Source of the DNA: Microbulbifer sp. Q7 | GTDB lineage: Bacteria > Pseudomonadota > Gammaproteobacteria > Pseudomonadales > Cellvibrionaceae | Direction: 5' to 3' | Length of the DNA: 64,000 nucleotides | Assembly (NCBI RefSeq): GCF_001639145.1 | Contig: NZ_LROY01000002.1 | Span: forward strand, 1,892,501-1,956,500 | Shown here: positions 1-8,218 of the stretch, one piece after another | Numbering within the stretch: the first letter of the stretch is position 1 | Layout of the letters: the number at the start of each line of letters is the position of its first letter | Translations under genes and position numbers: made by a program | The notes under the pieces: model-generated | The model's input: the letters and a program-made list of their open reading frames with translations, nothing else | The model's database searches: none | What the model was told of the DNA's origin: nothing

Positions 1-50
1 ACCGGGGAAATGCTGGCCCAGCAGATTGAACCAATGGGGAGGTGTAATTA

Positions 51-72
51 GGCGGGCCGGAACCGACCCGCC
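51..72 (-). terminator. Possible terminator hairpin after the peroxiredoxin-like gene
   Basis: On the minus strand a GGCGGG...CCCGCC stem with a short loop lies about 17 bases after the stop codon of the peroxiredoxin-like gene. It is followed by only a short T/A stretch (TAATTA) rather than a clean T-run, so it is a weak candidate. The first 50 bases of the window hold nothing recognisable. Confidence 0.35.
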
Positions 73-88
73 AGAAAATCACGAACGA

Positions 89-745
89 TCAACGCGCATC
101 CAGCATACCGAGCAGCTGATCCACACTTGGGCGGGTTTTGTAGTCTTGGGAAACATGCGCCCACGACACCGCGCCATCGGTATTCACCAGAAAGATACCC
201 GGTGCCGCAACTTTGTGATGGTCCTTGCCAGACCAGTCCTCCAGCACGATACCGTAGGTCTTGTACTTCTCGGCGGTGGCATCGTCGATCTCCACCACCA
301 CATCAAACGCCTCATGGGCCTTGAGCTCAGGGTCAGACAGCACCGGGAACGGGATTTCATAGGTCGCCTTGGCCATGGCACTGGCATCGGGCTTGTCCAC
401 GCTGATCAGCACCGGCGTCACCCCGCGCTTCTCAAATTCCGGCCAGGCCTCCGCCAGTTGGCGAATCTGCACATTGCAATACGGGCACCAGCCTCCGCGG
501 TAAAAAACCACCAGAATCAGCGCATCCGCTTTCAACAGGCTCTTTAGAGAGACGGTCTCCCCCTTGTGGGTCAGCACGGAAAAGTCCGCAGGCGTATCCC
601 CCACCTTCAGACCCGCCTCCACTTTGCCGAGGTCGGCACTATTGGTTTCGGCGAGTTCAGGGAGCTTTTTGGGCAGGGCAATATCTTGGGCAACGGCGCC
701 AAAGCACCAGAAAGTGAGGAAAACAGCAAGCAGAGTCAACTTCAT
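89..745 (-). CDS. Exported peroxiredoxin-like (AhpC/TSA, thioredoxin-fold) protein
   Basis: The 218-residue protein opens with a Sec-type signal peptide (short basic start, hydrophobic run to about residue 18, AVAQ cleavage region), so it should act in the periplasm. The redox centre is GGWCPYC (Cys87 and Cys90) after a beta strand reading ALILVVFYR. This is the CxxC arrangement of the 'peroxiredoxin-like' branch of the AhpC/TSA family, which reduces peroxides or exchanges thiols; the substrate cannot be read from the sequence. The C-terminal half keeps the thioredoxin-fold pattern (ISVDKPDAS, PGIFLVNTDG). The ATG start is preceded by AGGA about 11 bases upstream. It stands alone, with no co-directional partner close by. 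Family assignment is confident, physiological role is not. Confidence 0.85.
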   Translation of the reverse strand: MKLTLLAVFLTFWCFGAVAQDIALPKKLPELAETNSADLGKVEAGLKVGDTPADFSVLTHKGETVSLKSLLKADALILVVFYRGGWCPYCNVQIRQLAEAWPEFEKRGVTPVLISVDKPDASAMAKATYEIPFPVLSDPELKAHEAFDVVVEIDDATAEKYKTYGIVLEDWSGKDHHKVAAPGIFLVNTDGAVSWAHVSQDYKTRPSVDQLLGMLDAR

Positions 746-973
746 CGAATGGAGTTCCTATTGGCATTATTGGAATCACTAAACAGGCGGAGAGCTTATC
801 CCCTCCTGAGGTACAAGCTGCCAATCGCACTGCAATTACAGTGCACGACCCTACCCCCTCGCCGTGACAGAGGCAACCAGTAGTGACCACACCGACACTA
901 ACGAATGCGCTCTGCCCGCGCAGAGCGCTGGAGAAGGATCGGACAAACTGTACAGAATCCCTTCTACACCCGG

Positions 974-1213
974 TTAAGGCTGGTGCTGCTTGGCCTTCAG
1001 GTACAGCTGATCTTTCAAGCGCGCACGCTGGGTCTTCAGCTCTTTGAAATGATCATCATCCGTCGCAATCCCCCGCTCCTCCAGCCCACGGATAGCCTTG
1101 TCCAGCTTGTGGTAACTGTCGCGGTCGGTCTTGAACTGGATGCTGTCTTGAATAAGGTGACGGATACTGTCGGCGAGATCGGGGAATTCGGTTTCTAGGG
1201 TACGCATGGTCAT
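974..1213 (-). CDS. Small YdcH/DUF465-family protein
   Basis: This 79-residue, charged, helical protein matches the YdcH/DUF465 pattern: an N-terminal EFPDLADSIRHLI helix, a central DRDSYHKLDKAIRGLE helix, and a C-terminal LKTQRARLKDQLYL helix. Members are small coiled-coil proteins of unknown function, common in proteobacteria. I place the start at the ATG at 1213 (MTMRTLE) rather than at the upstream in-frame ATG at 1255, because GAGGAGCT lies just upstream at Shine-Dalgarno distance. It is a single gene between the peroxiredoxin gene and a transposase remnant. Confidence 0.75.
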   Translation of the reverse strand: MTMRTLETEFPDLADSIRHLIQDSIQFKTDRDSYHKLDKAIRGLEERGIATDDDHFKELKTQRARLKDQLYLKAKQHQP

Positions 1214-1265
1214 TGGCTGGAGCTCCTCGTGGGTAGAAGGTGGGTGGAGAGTCACCTAACGATTC

Positions 1266-1843
1266 TAGTGTCGAAGTTCGCCCAAACCACAGGCCATACG
1301 ACACGGCGAAATCCCGGTAAAGCCAGTCAGTTGACGCCCATGGATGACTCACGGTAGAAGTGACCAAAGATTCCCTCACACCACTCAACAAGTGCACAGG
1401 CGCTCTTGCAGACTCGATATTTAAATGGGAGGGCGCGGCATCCACCTGCCCACCAGCGGTTTCCGCATTTCAATCGGGTTTCAGTGGGCATAACGAGTAA
1501 GGAAGAGATGGCAACTGCCCGCATCAACCACAGTCGCCTTACACCGGCCACGAAAAAGCGGGCCGTCACCGCGCTAAGCGATTGAACCGCTGGGTAAAGC
1601 CGCCGTTAATGTGCGTATTGCGCGAAAGAGATTGCCTTTCAGGGCATGAATTAACAGGTGCTAGGGTTGCCCATCAGGCAATAGGCGTGCGCCTGAATGC
1701 CGAATCACTGATGTGCCTCCGCGAGCGGCGTTAAGAAAAGCGGTGTAACAATCCAAACCGAGGAACGTCTTTTGACGAGTCAAGCCGCGATTCATCACGT
1801 GATACCGGGTTCCAGTGTATCCCAGTCGTAATGGTCTGCTCAT
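1266..1843 (-). pseudogene. Decayed REP-associated tyrosine transposase (Y1/RAYT)
   Basis: Pieces of one transposase can be read across three frames on the minus strand. The first is an intact N-terminus, MSRPLRLGYTGTRYHVMNRG then QKTFLGLDCYTAF. After a frameshift comes FGIQAHAYCLMGNP, where the family has a YCLMPNHxH-type HUH motif. A segment KGNLFRAI / THINGGFTQRFNRL follows, then GDGPLFRGRCKATVVDAGS...LTRYAH, an in-frame stop and NPIE, and finally a WASTDWLY segment like the family C-terminus. At least three frameshifts or stops interrupt it and the histidine motif is damaged, so it cannot make an active enzyme. RAYT proteins are single-copy housekeeping transposases that mobilise REP palindromes. 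REP-like palindromes do occur near 15.8 and 17.4 kb in this window, but a link to this gene is inference. Confidence 0.8.
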
Positions 1844-2199
1844 AGACCAAAATCAAACTGGAATGTTGTTATGTCAAAATTTGACCCCTAGCCCTATTCT
1901 ACTGTTTCTCATACATCATATACGTAAGTACGTGGAGCCAATGCAACCTAAAAACTGACACAAATGAAAGAAGCAGAAAATTGGCGGTCATTTGCAGAAT
2001 CAAACTACCTCATCAAATAGACAAAGCTCGACTTATATGAATAAATGAATTTGCTATAAGTTACCGTATTTAAACTCTGCGTCAAATACAGTTGAAAAAA
2101 CAAAGATCGAGCAAATCAAAAAGCAAAACCAAATCGCAACTATTACTCCTGCGAGCCATGAGGGAAAAAATCTCAACAGCAAAGCATACAAGTACATGC
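1844..2199. other. AT-rich intergenic stretch with no gene seen
   Basis: About 350 bases between the transposase remnant and the end of the MBOAT gene. The stretch is markedly AT-richer than the window average. I see no convincing reading frame, tRNA or strong hairpin. It probably marks the distal edge of the AT-rich cassette at 2.2-8.15 kb. Confidence 0.5.
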
Positions 2200-3363
2200 C
2201 TATCCTTTTCCGATGAAGAGCAACTTAACAACATTGACCATGGATGTGATACTTGACTGCTTAACTAGCAAAAAGCCCAGCCAGACAAAATGTAATGTTA
2301 ACGCCAGACTAAGTCCATAAGCCAACCAAGACGGCACCAAGGAAAACATATTCGGAGTGGATTTACTTAGCCGCCTAAAATACTGCCAAACAATGATTCC
2401 TAACCAGTGATATAATGCCCATGCTAGATAACGCGGCGACAATTCATGCCACATGCCAATTACAACTAGTGACGCGAGAACACCGACTTTGGGACTTCGA
2501 GAACGAGCCATTACATACTTATATACATAATCTCGACTCCAACTAGTAAGAGATATATGCCACTTTCGCCAAAATTCAGATATGTTACTTGCGAGATATG
2601 GTGCATCGAAGTTCTCTCCTACTCGGTAGCCAAGCATGGCTGAGAAAGCAATGGCAATATCGGAAAAGCCCGAAAAAAGCAGATAGAGAGTCAAACCCTC
2701 TCTAACCAATTCAAAATATTGCCAAAGTTGTGTTCCTTCGCCTATGTTAGTAGCTGTCCAATATGGCCAATATGACTGCAAGAAAAACCCACAAATAATA
2801 ACTACTTTCACATAACCATAAACTGCGCGCTCAACACCTCTTGAAAATAATCCCCCATCCCATCGATGTCGACGATTCTCTTTTCCAAACTCATCAAATC
2901 GATTAATCGGGCCCACCCAGAGTGTCGGCAGAAAAAACAAGTACGAAACCAGGAGACGTATATCAACAACCCCGACATTCCCACGAGCCCGCTCCAGAAT
3001 AAGATGAATACACCTCAGGGAATAAAAAGATATTCCCAGAGGAATCACCCCATTCCCAACCAAATCACCTTCGGTACTACGCTCTATCGCTAAAATCTTA
3101 AAACCAACTAAAACACTTAAGATCAAGCCGATTGAAAACTTAATCCTAGCTGGACTAGGCCGATCTTTTGAGACTGCCAAATAACTAATCAGAGTAAAAA
3201 CAATCAGAACACCACAGGAGTATGGCGATACAGAATAGAGAAAAAACAGGGAAACCGCTGCAAGCATCCAACCACGAAAACCAGTCGGAATCACCCAGAA
3301 GCCGACAAGTGTCGGTATAATCCACGCCAGCCAATCGAGAGAAACAAAATTGAACTCGCCCAT
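2200..3363 (-). CDS. MBOAT-family membrane O-acyltransferase (AlgI/DltB-like)
   Basis: The 387-residue multipass protein carries the MBOAT core: SEFWRKWHISLTSWSRDYVYKY, then a helix ending in MWHEL whose His306 matches the invariant catalytic histidine of AlgI/DltB. Known members move acyl or aminoacyl groups across the inner membrane onto exported glycans, lipids or proteins. It is shorter than AlgI (about 470) and close to DltB (about 400). I use the ATG at 3363, which overlaps the TGA of the sulfotransferase gene (TGATG); a TTG one codon upstream is the alternative. It is the last gene of the five-gene cassette and should act with the SGNH protein encoded three genes upstream. The acyl donor and acceptor are unknown. 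Confidence 0.85.
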   Translation of the reverse strand: MGEFNFVSLDWLAWIIPTLVGFWVIPTGFRGWMLAAVSLFFLYSVSPYSCGVLIVFTLISYLAVSKDRPSPARIKFSIGLILSVLVGFKILAIERSTEGDLVGNGVIPLGISFYSLRCIHLILERARGNVGVVDIRLLVSYLFFLPTLWVGPINRFDEFGKENRRHRWDGGLFSRGVERAVYGYVKVVIICGFFLQSYWPYWTATNIGEGTQLWQYFELVREGLTLYLLFSGFSDIAIAFSAMLGYRVGENFDAPYLASNISEFWRKWHISLTSWSRDYVYKYVMARSRSPKVGVLASLVVIGMWHELSPRYLAWALYHWLGIIVWQYFRRLSKSTPNMFSLVPSWLAYGLSLALTLHFVWLGFLLVKQSSITSMVNVVKLLFIGKG

Positions 3364-4271
3364 CAATAATTCTTTTTCTGCATCTGCACAGCCAGCCCAC
3401 TCAGATATCGCCTGCGAAGTTGGTCTTGACTAACCGCTCTGTGCGGCAATGCCTCGTAGCCACATACCTCCAGTAAGGGATTGAGCATTGGCGCCAAATC
3501 CGAAACTAACGGCGATGGAAGCGATTTCCAGCGCCCTTTGCTATTGGAGTGAATTTTGCTTTCACCATAGGTTTTATGGTCACTAAAACCAAGTACATCA
3601 GACCTATCTAGTGCGGACTGAAGCATATCGGGAGAGAAACTTTCACCCACTTGCGCAAATGCTGCCGCAAGGGTGTCCGCAGGATCACCCACCAGATCCT
3701 CGTATCTTAGTATCAGACTGTTCTTTGCCTGCCGTTCCCCCAAAACCATGAGGGATTTAGTTGTATCCGCCCAAGAGTGTGCAAATGCTTCAATGGGCCG
3801 AGGGAACTGCTTAATGTACGAGTACATTGGGCTTGGGTATACACCAGCTGCGGAGCAGAATTCTACTGAACTGGCGGCGACATCTAGAGGATGACGAATA
3901 ATGCCAAGATAAAATACAGAGTCGCCAAATATTCGTTCTAGAGTGTCGGCGTGAAAAATATCAAATGCTGTTTTTTCTGCCCAACGTCGCTTTCCTTGAC
4001 TCCGGGCAAAAGTATCCAAAAAGCCGAATGTAAGCTCTCTTAGCTTTAAATGAACCTCATCTTCCTTGAAGCCGGCAAAACTCAGACCTGAAAGCACACC
4101 CAAATCGACTCCATCAGCCGTAATGTCTGCTTCTAGAAAGCGGGCACATGCCCCCAACAAATGAGTTTCAGGTGGCGACGCAAACTCTGGGTGAGCATCA
4201 AAGATCCTACGCAGTAAGGTTGTTCCAGATCGAGGATGCCCCAGGATTACGACCCCCTTTTTAGTATTCAT
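3363..4271 (-). CDS. Sulfotransferase-family protein (PAPS-dependent type)
   Basis: At residues 11-20 the 302-residue protein has GHPRSGTTLL, the 5'-phosphosulfate (PSB) loop of PAPS-dependent sulfotransferases. Around the middle are GIIRHPLDVAASS, which fits the 3'-phosphate-binding Arg...Ser element, and LILRYEDLVGDP. No signal peptide or membrane segment is visible, so it should be cytosolic and sulfate a carbohydrate, peptide or small-molecule hydroxyl or amine before export. The start codon lies 11 bases inside the upstream ligase gene, and the stop touches the MBOAT start, so translation is probably coupled. A sulfotransferase is not part of classical Dlt operons and is what sets this cassette apart. 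The acceptor cannot be inferred. Confidence 0.82.
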   Translation of the reverse strand: MNTKKGVVILGHPRSGTTLLRRIFDAHPEFASPPETHLLGACARFLEADITADGVDLGVLSGLSFAGFKEDEVHLKLRELTFGFLDTFARSQGKRRWAEKTAFDIFHADTLERIFGDSVFYLGIIRHPLDVAASSVEFCSAAGVYPSPMYSYIKQFPRPIEAFAHSWADTTKSLMVLGERQAKNSLILRYEDLVGDPADTLAAAFAQVGESFSPDMLQSALDRSDVLGFSDHKTYGESKIHSNSKGRWKSLPSPLVSDLAPMLNPLLEVCGYEALPHRAVSQDQLRRRYLSGLAVQMQKKNY

Positions 4272-6144
4272 CTGAAACCAGCTCCTCCTGCTGCATGCGC
4301 AGAGAAAGTAGTGTGATCAGATCTCCCAAACAACTGATACCTACCACTTCGCGAGCTTCAATCACTATGTTAAATTCCTGTTCAACCTCCATAACCAACT
4401 CAAGAAAGGCTAGAGAATCCCACGCAGCAAGGTTTTCCGGGCTGCTGTTCATACTTAATGTAGAAGCGGAAACATGGAACACAGATGCAGCCGTATTCAA
4501 AACTCGTATTGCTAAGTCTTTCCCTTCGGATCTGCTACCACAATCTACCCCTGATACTTCTTGTCTAACTCTATTTTTTAGCGCAGGTAAATCAACCTTT
4601 CCGGAAGGTCCGTAGGGAAGCTCATTCAATAGCAATATTTGATTCGGAACTTTCTCTCGCGCAAGACTTGTACGACAGTAATCAAATAGCGCATTGGTAC
4701 TCAGCGTACCTTCTCGAGCAATAACGCACGTAATTACTCTTTCGCCCAACAACTGATCCGGCATCCCAATTGTCTCCGCAGCGGCGACGCCAGGATACCT
4801 CCTAACAACCTCAGAAACCTCCTCTGGAATTACATTTATACCAGCTCTAATAACAACATTTTTAAGTCGCCCAACAATAGAAACGAACCCTTCCGCGTCC
4901 TTGACTGCTAAATCGCCAGTTCGGAGCCATCCATCTCGAAAGACTGCATTAGTAGCATCAGTGTCATTGAAATAACCCGACATAACAATATCTCCACGAA
5001 CACAGAGCTCCCCAGAAACTCCACTGGGCACTTCTTGGCCTGAGTCGTCGAAAATCTGTACTTCGCACCCCACGGCTTTCCCGATAGTTCCAACCTTTCT
5101 CGAACCATCATCTGGCCCGCAATAAGTTGCCTCGCATACGGTCTCAGTCAAACCATAGCAATTGACAATTCGCGCTCCGAAGCGGGCCTCAAACCGACGC
5201 CACAGATCTGAGTCAAGGGGACCAGCAGTCGATTCAATAAACAGAAACTCATCAGACGAAAAGCTGTCATCGTACTCAGGCGGCATGCGCTCAATCATAG
5301 CCAGCACTGTCGGCACCGTGATCAGGTGGGAGGCTCTTTCCCTAAAAATCGTATCTAGCACCCCCCCGAGAGTCTGCATTTCTACGGATTTCGGGGTCAA
5401 CCAGGTATACCCAATAGCACAAGCAAGTAGTGGCCCTTGATTCAAGCCATCTGTGTGGTGCAGGGGCAGATGATTAAGCACCCTGGAATCACCCGAAAGG
5501 CCAAATTGAATTCGCATTGTCTCTATCTGCGCATTGAGGTTTGCATGGCTCAGCTGAACCCCTTTTGGCTTCGATGTCGTACCAGATGTAAACAGAATCA
5601 AGGCTAGAGTTTCGTCTGGAAATTTTCGGACGTCCGAAATAACGACCTCAGATTCAAGACATTCAGGGAAACACCTCCCATCATCAGAAGTACGTTTACT
5701 TCCAATTCGAAGTCCAAAGAAGCTTTTTTTCGAGGGCTGATTAATAGGTATAGTGACCGCCTGCGACTCTGGACTCTGGATCTTGCCCGCCAACTCAAAA
5801 GTAGGCCTGTCGAGGAAAACCAAACGACTCTGGCTTTTCTCCAACAAGTAGTTTAGTTCCGCCGCAGATGCTTCCGGGTCAATAACCACGGCAGTCATGC
5901 CCTCCATCAGACATGACAGGTAAATAGTTGCTACAGATTCACGATCGGCGCTTACAATCGCCACGCGGTCACCGATCGACAGCTCCCGCTTCCGTAATAG
6001 CGACCTAGTTTTACCAACGTTTTCGAAAAGCTTTCCATATGTAAGCTTTCGACCATCACAAACTAGAAAATCCTTCCTCGCTGAAACCGAGGCAATCGAC
6101 TGATTAATCTGATTTACTAGCCGAGTTCCCATACTATCTAACAT
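4261..6144 (-). CDS. AMP-forming acyl/aminoacyl ligase fused to a C-terminal carrier protein (DltA-DltC-like fusion)
   Basis: The 627-residue protein is an ANL-superfamily adenylating enzyme. Motifs are LILFTSGTTSKPKGV (P-loop, about residues 182-196), NCYGLTETV, RTGDLAVKD and GRLKNVVIRAGINVIPEEV (hinge), and a late PYGPSGKVDL lysine motif. The last 85 residues form a carrier domain with AWDSLAFLEL, whose Ser (about 577) is the expected phosphopantetheine site. One chain can therefore activate a carboxylic acid and load it on its own carrier, as DltA plus DltC do with D-alanine. The ATG at 6144 has GAGG six bases upstream; a GTG at 6156 overlapping the previous stop is the alternative start. 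Whether the substrate is an amino acid or a fatty acid is unresolved. Confidence 0.85.
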   Translation of the reverse strand: MLDSMGTRLVNQINQSIASVSARKDFLVCDGRKLTYGKLFENVGKTRSLLRKRELSIGDRVAIVSADRESVATIYLSCLMEGMTAVVIDPEASAAELNYLLEKSQSRLVFLDRPTFELAGKIQSPESQAVTIPINQPSKKSFFGLRIGSKRTSDDGRCFPECLESEVVISDVRKFPDETLALILFTSGTTSKPKGVQLSHANLNAQIETMRIQFGLSGDSRVLNHLPLHHTDGLNQGPLLACAIGYTWLTPKSVEMQTLGGVLDTIFRERASHLITVPTVLAMIERMPPEYDDSFSSDEFLFIESTAGPLDSDLWRRFEARFGARIVNCYGLTETVCEATYCGPDDGSRKVGTIGKAVGCEVQIFDDSGQEVPSGVSGELCVRGDIVMSGYFNDTDATNAVFRDGWLRTGDLAVKDAEGFVSIVGRLKNVVIRAGINVIPEEVSEVVRRYPGVAAAETIGMPDQLLGERVITCVIAREGTLSTNALFDYCRTSLAREKVPNQILLLNELPYGPSGKVDLPALKNRVRQEVSGVDCGSRSEGKDLAIRVLNTAASVFHVSASTLSMNSSPENLAAWDSLAFLELVMEVEQEFNIVIEAREVVGISCLGDLITLLSLRMQQEELVSDEY

Positions 6145-6152
6145 CACCTGCC

Positions 6153-7043
6153 TCACGACTTTCGGACCTGACGGTTAATTTCGCTGGCCAAGAAGGTCAC
6201 GAGCCACTCGCTATAGAGTTTGCGCCCACTTTGATTCATATGTACGACATCACAATATTGGCCATTAACAAACTCGCGGGATGTACTCCCAACCCTCACC
6301 GCTAAAGTGCTATTTGCACGGGGAACAAGGCCCTGCCCACGCGGAGAAATCGGAATAGACACCCCACGGACATTAACCCCCTGTAAGGCTGCCTTCTTCA
6401 AAAACTCCACTAAACCCGGAGCAATATCTCCATCCTTTCCATAGCGTGCCCACTTAAGGAAGTGACGCGTTCGCTGCTCCACGGTTTCATTGGTTGAAAG
6501 TGCATCACAGCTAACTTCAGTCTGCTGCTTAGCTTGATCCGCTTGTCGCCCTAAAAAAGCTGAAAAATATTTAGATTTAATGTACTTCCGAGAGAAAAAC
6601 CAGTGTCCGTAAATTGATCGCCTCTTAGTAAATAAATCCTCCTGAATCACAACTAAATCTGGCTGCAACTGAAGGATCTTCTCGGAAAGCACTGTAAAGT
6701 TGCCGAAAACTGCAACATCCTTGACAATACGCAGTATCGAAACTGGACGCCCCAGTTCATTGGCAAGGTGAGAGCTCAACTCTTCTTCCGAAACGGTGGA
6801 ATAACGTAAGCGAGAGTCACCTATCATTACAACGAATAGTTTTTCCAATGAAGGTTGATCTATCACCGAGGATATCCGCTGCAAATTGTATTCAGCAAAC
6901 TCTCTATCAGATGGATTGACAACCCACACTTTCAGATAAAAAGTCCATACAGGGAGTATCATAAAAAAAACACACAAGCACCACACCGAAAGTGGAAGCG
7001 CCTGCGGCCTAACCCTTTCTTTAAAAGATATTTCCAAGGCCAT
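6153..7043 (-). CDS. Membrane-anchored SGNH-type hydrolase/acyltransferase-like protein (DltD/AlgJ-like)
   Basis: The 296-residue protein has one hydrophobic segment near residues 18-35, with the remainder probably periplasmic. MIGDSRLR at residues 73-80 gives the SGNH block I (GDS, Ser77). DVVHMNQSG near the end gives the paired Asp265...His268 of block V. That architecture, one anchor followed by an SGNH fold, is that of DltD, AlgJ and AlgX, which finish acyl transfer from an MBOAT partner onto an exported polymer. It is followed by the ligase-carrier gene with a four-base or short spacing, so it is part of the same operon. Overall similarity beyond the motifs is low, hence moderate confidence in the exact family. 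Confidence 0.7.
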   Translation of the reverse strand: MALEISFKERVRPQALPLSVWCLCVFFMILPVWTFYLKVWVVNPSDREFAEYNLQRISSVIDQPSLEKLFVVMIGDSRLRYSTVSEEELSSHLANELGRPVSILRIVKDVAVFGNFTVLSEKILQLQPDLVVIQEDLFTKRRSIYGHWFFSRKYIKSKYFSAFLGRQADQAKQQTEVSCDALSTNETVEQRTRHFLKWARYGKDGDIAPGLVEFLKKAALQGVNVRGVSIPISPRGQGLVPRANSTLAVRVGSTSREFVNGQYCDVVHMNQSGRKLYSEWLVTFLASEINRQVRKS

Positions 7044-7130
7044 GAGTCATCGTAAAGTAAATATTGCGGTTATTCTCAGCAAAAGGACTGCACTCTATTC
7101 TCACCCACTCTATTCAGGGCAGAGCCTGGA

Positions 7131-8150
7131 TTAAACATCCAGCCGAAGCCTCTCCTGAATAATCGGCCGTCGTAACTTCCACACTCGGCCATCCACTACG
7201 TAATGATGGAAATTGATTACCGCATAGACTGTTGCCATCCATAAGGCCACCTGACTCGCACTAGCTTGATAAATCAAAAAGTCGATTAACTTATACAACA
7301 AAGTCGAAACAAGCAAAAAGAACAGAAAGTAGATTGGCCAACGACTTTTTCTACTCAAATAATATAGCAGGCGAGTAAAGGGCCCATCTCCCCTAGAACT
7401 GGATCGACTGTTATAAAGCCAGACAAATGCTAGATACTGGGCGTTGTGCCAAATATTTATCACCAGCCAGCCATAAGTAAATTCGTCAATGTACACATAA
7501 GCACACATATAGATAAGGAAATGGGAAAACACATATCCAAAGAAAAACTTAATATGCTCTAACGGAGCCTTCAAACGGAAGATATTTATAACCCAAATAA
7601 AAATAGCGACAAAACCCAAGACTAAAACCAAAAATCTAACCAATTCGCCCACATGAGGAACCCAGTAAGGCTGCCCCAAAAAAGTACCCCCTTGCCTTGA
7701 GCACATCCAAAAGAAACAACAAAAAGAAGCCAGATAAAATAAGCTCCTATTAAACCGATCAAAACAAATAGACTTCGATTGAGACTTGGACGCAATAGCT
7801 CGAGAAATTCCATCACTCTGTCGAGTATAGTGAAACCATTGCCAATATAAATAAATCGTAAATATGGCTATTGGCCCAACGGCAAAATACACCGTGAATA
7901 CAAATATGCCAATAAGGATGGGAACCTTTATAAGTAAGGCTCGCGTTTCGCTACCACTGACGCTTTCGAATCGAGTGTAAGTCGCAATAACATGGTGATA
8001 CCCCAGCACCCATAAGTTGGCTACAAATATCAGCTCAAACCACTCATTAAATGTCGATGCAAATAGTCCAATATGCAATGCCGCCATCGGAATCCCAAGC
8101 ACAAACAACCAGTTTCCAACTGACGAATTAAATATTCCCTGATTATGCAT
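7131..8150 (-). CDS. Multipass membrane protein of unknown function, first gene of the cassette
   Basis: I do not recognise a named family. The 339-residue protein has about nine to ten hydrophobic segments and several conserved-looking histidine/tryptophan patches near membrane boundaries: GYHHVIATYTRFE, WQWFHYTRQSDG, NIWHNAQYLAFVW and a late NFHHYVVDGRVWK. The histidine spacing resembles integral-membrane hydroxylase/desaturase or transferase families, but no canonical HxxxH set is seen. I set the start at ATG 8150 because GAGGTG precedes it by five bases; the longer frame to 8195 would run through the pilA terminator. It is the first gene after pilA and could be the transporter, flippase or transferase of the cassette. 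That role is inference. Confidence 0.6.
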   Translation of the reverse strand: MHNQGIFNSSVGNWLFVLGIPMAALHIGLFASTFNEWFELIFVANLWVLGYHHVIATYTRFESVSGSETRALLIKVPILIGIFVFTVYFAVGPIAIFTIYLYWQWFHYTRQSDGISRAIASKSQSKSICFDRFNRSLFYLASFCCFFWMCSRQGGTFLGQPYWVPHVGELVRFLVLVLGFVAIFIWVINIFRLKAPLEHIKFFFGYVFSHFLIYMCAYVYIDEFTYGWLVINIWHNAQYLAFVWLYNSRSSSRGDGPFTRLLYYLSRKSRWPIYFLFFLLVSTLLYKLIDFLIYQASASQVALWMATVYAVINFHHYVVDGRVWKLRRPIIQERLRLDV

Positions 8151-8165
8151 TTTCACCTCAATAAA

Positions 8166-8191
8166 AAAAGCCGCTATTTCAAGCGGCTTTT
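8166..8191 (-). terminator. Rho-independent terminator after pilA
   Basis: A ten-base-pair stem (AAAAGCCGCT / AGCGGCTTTT) with a six-base loop is followed on the minus strand by a further T-run. It sits about 28 bases beyond the pilA stop and just before the Shine-Dalgarno of the membrane-protein gene. It should let pilA be transcribed far more strongly than the downstream cassette. Confidence 0.85.
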
Positions 8192-8218
8192 CCATTACTC
8201 GAACTGGTCGAACTTGAC

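Noticed and set aside
1056..1569. Separate small genes on the minus strand upstream of the YdcH protein
   Set aside because: The two frames here are pieces of a decayed RAYT transposase in different phases (PLFRGRCKATVVD, WASTDWLY), so they are not independent genes.
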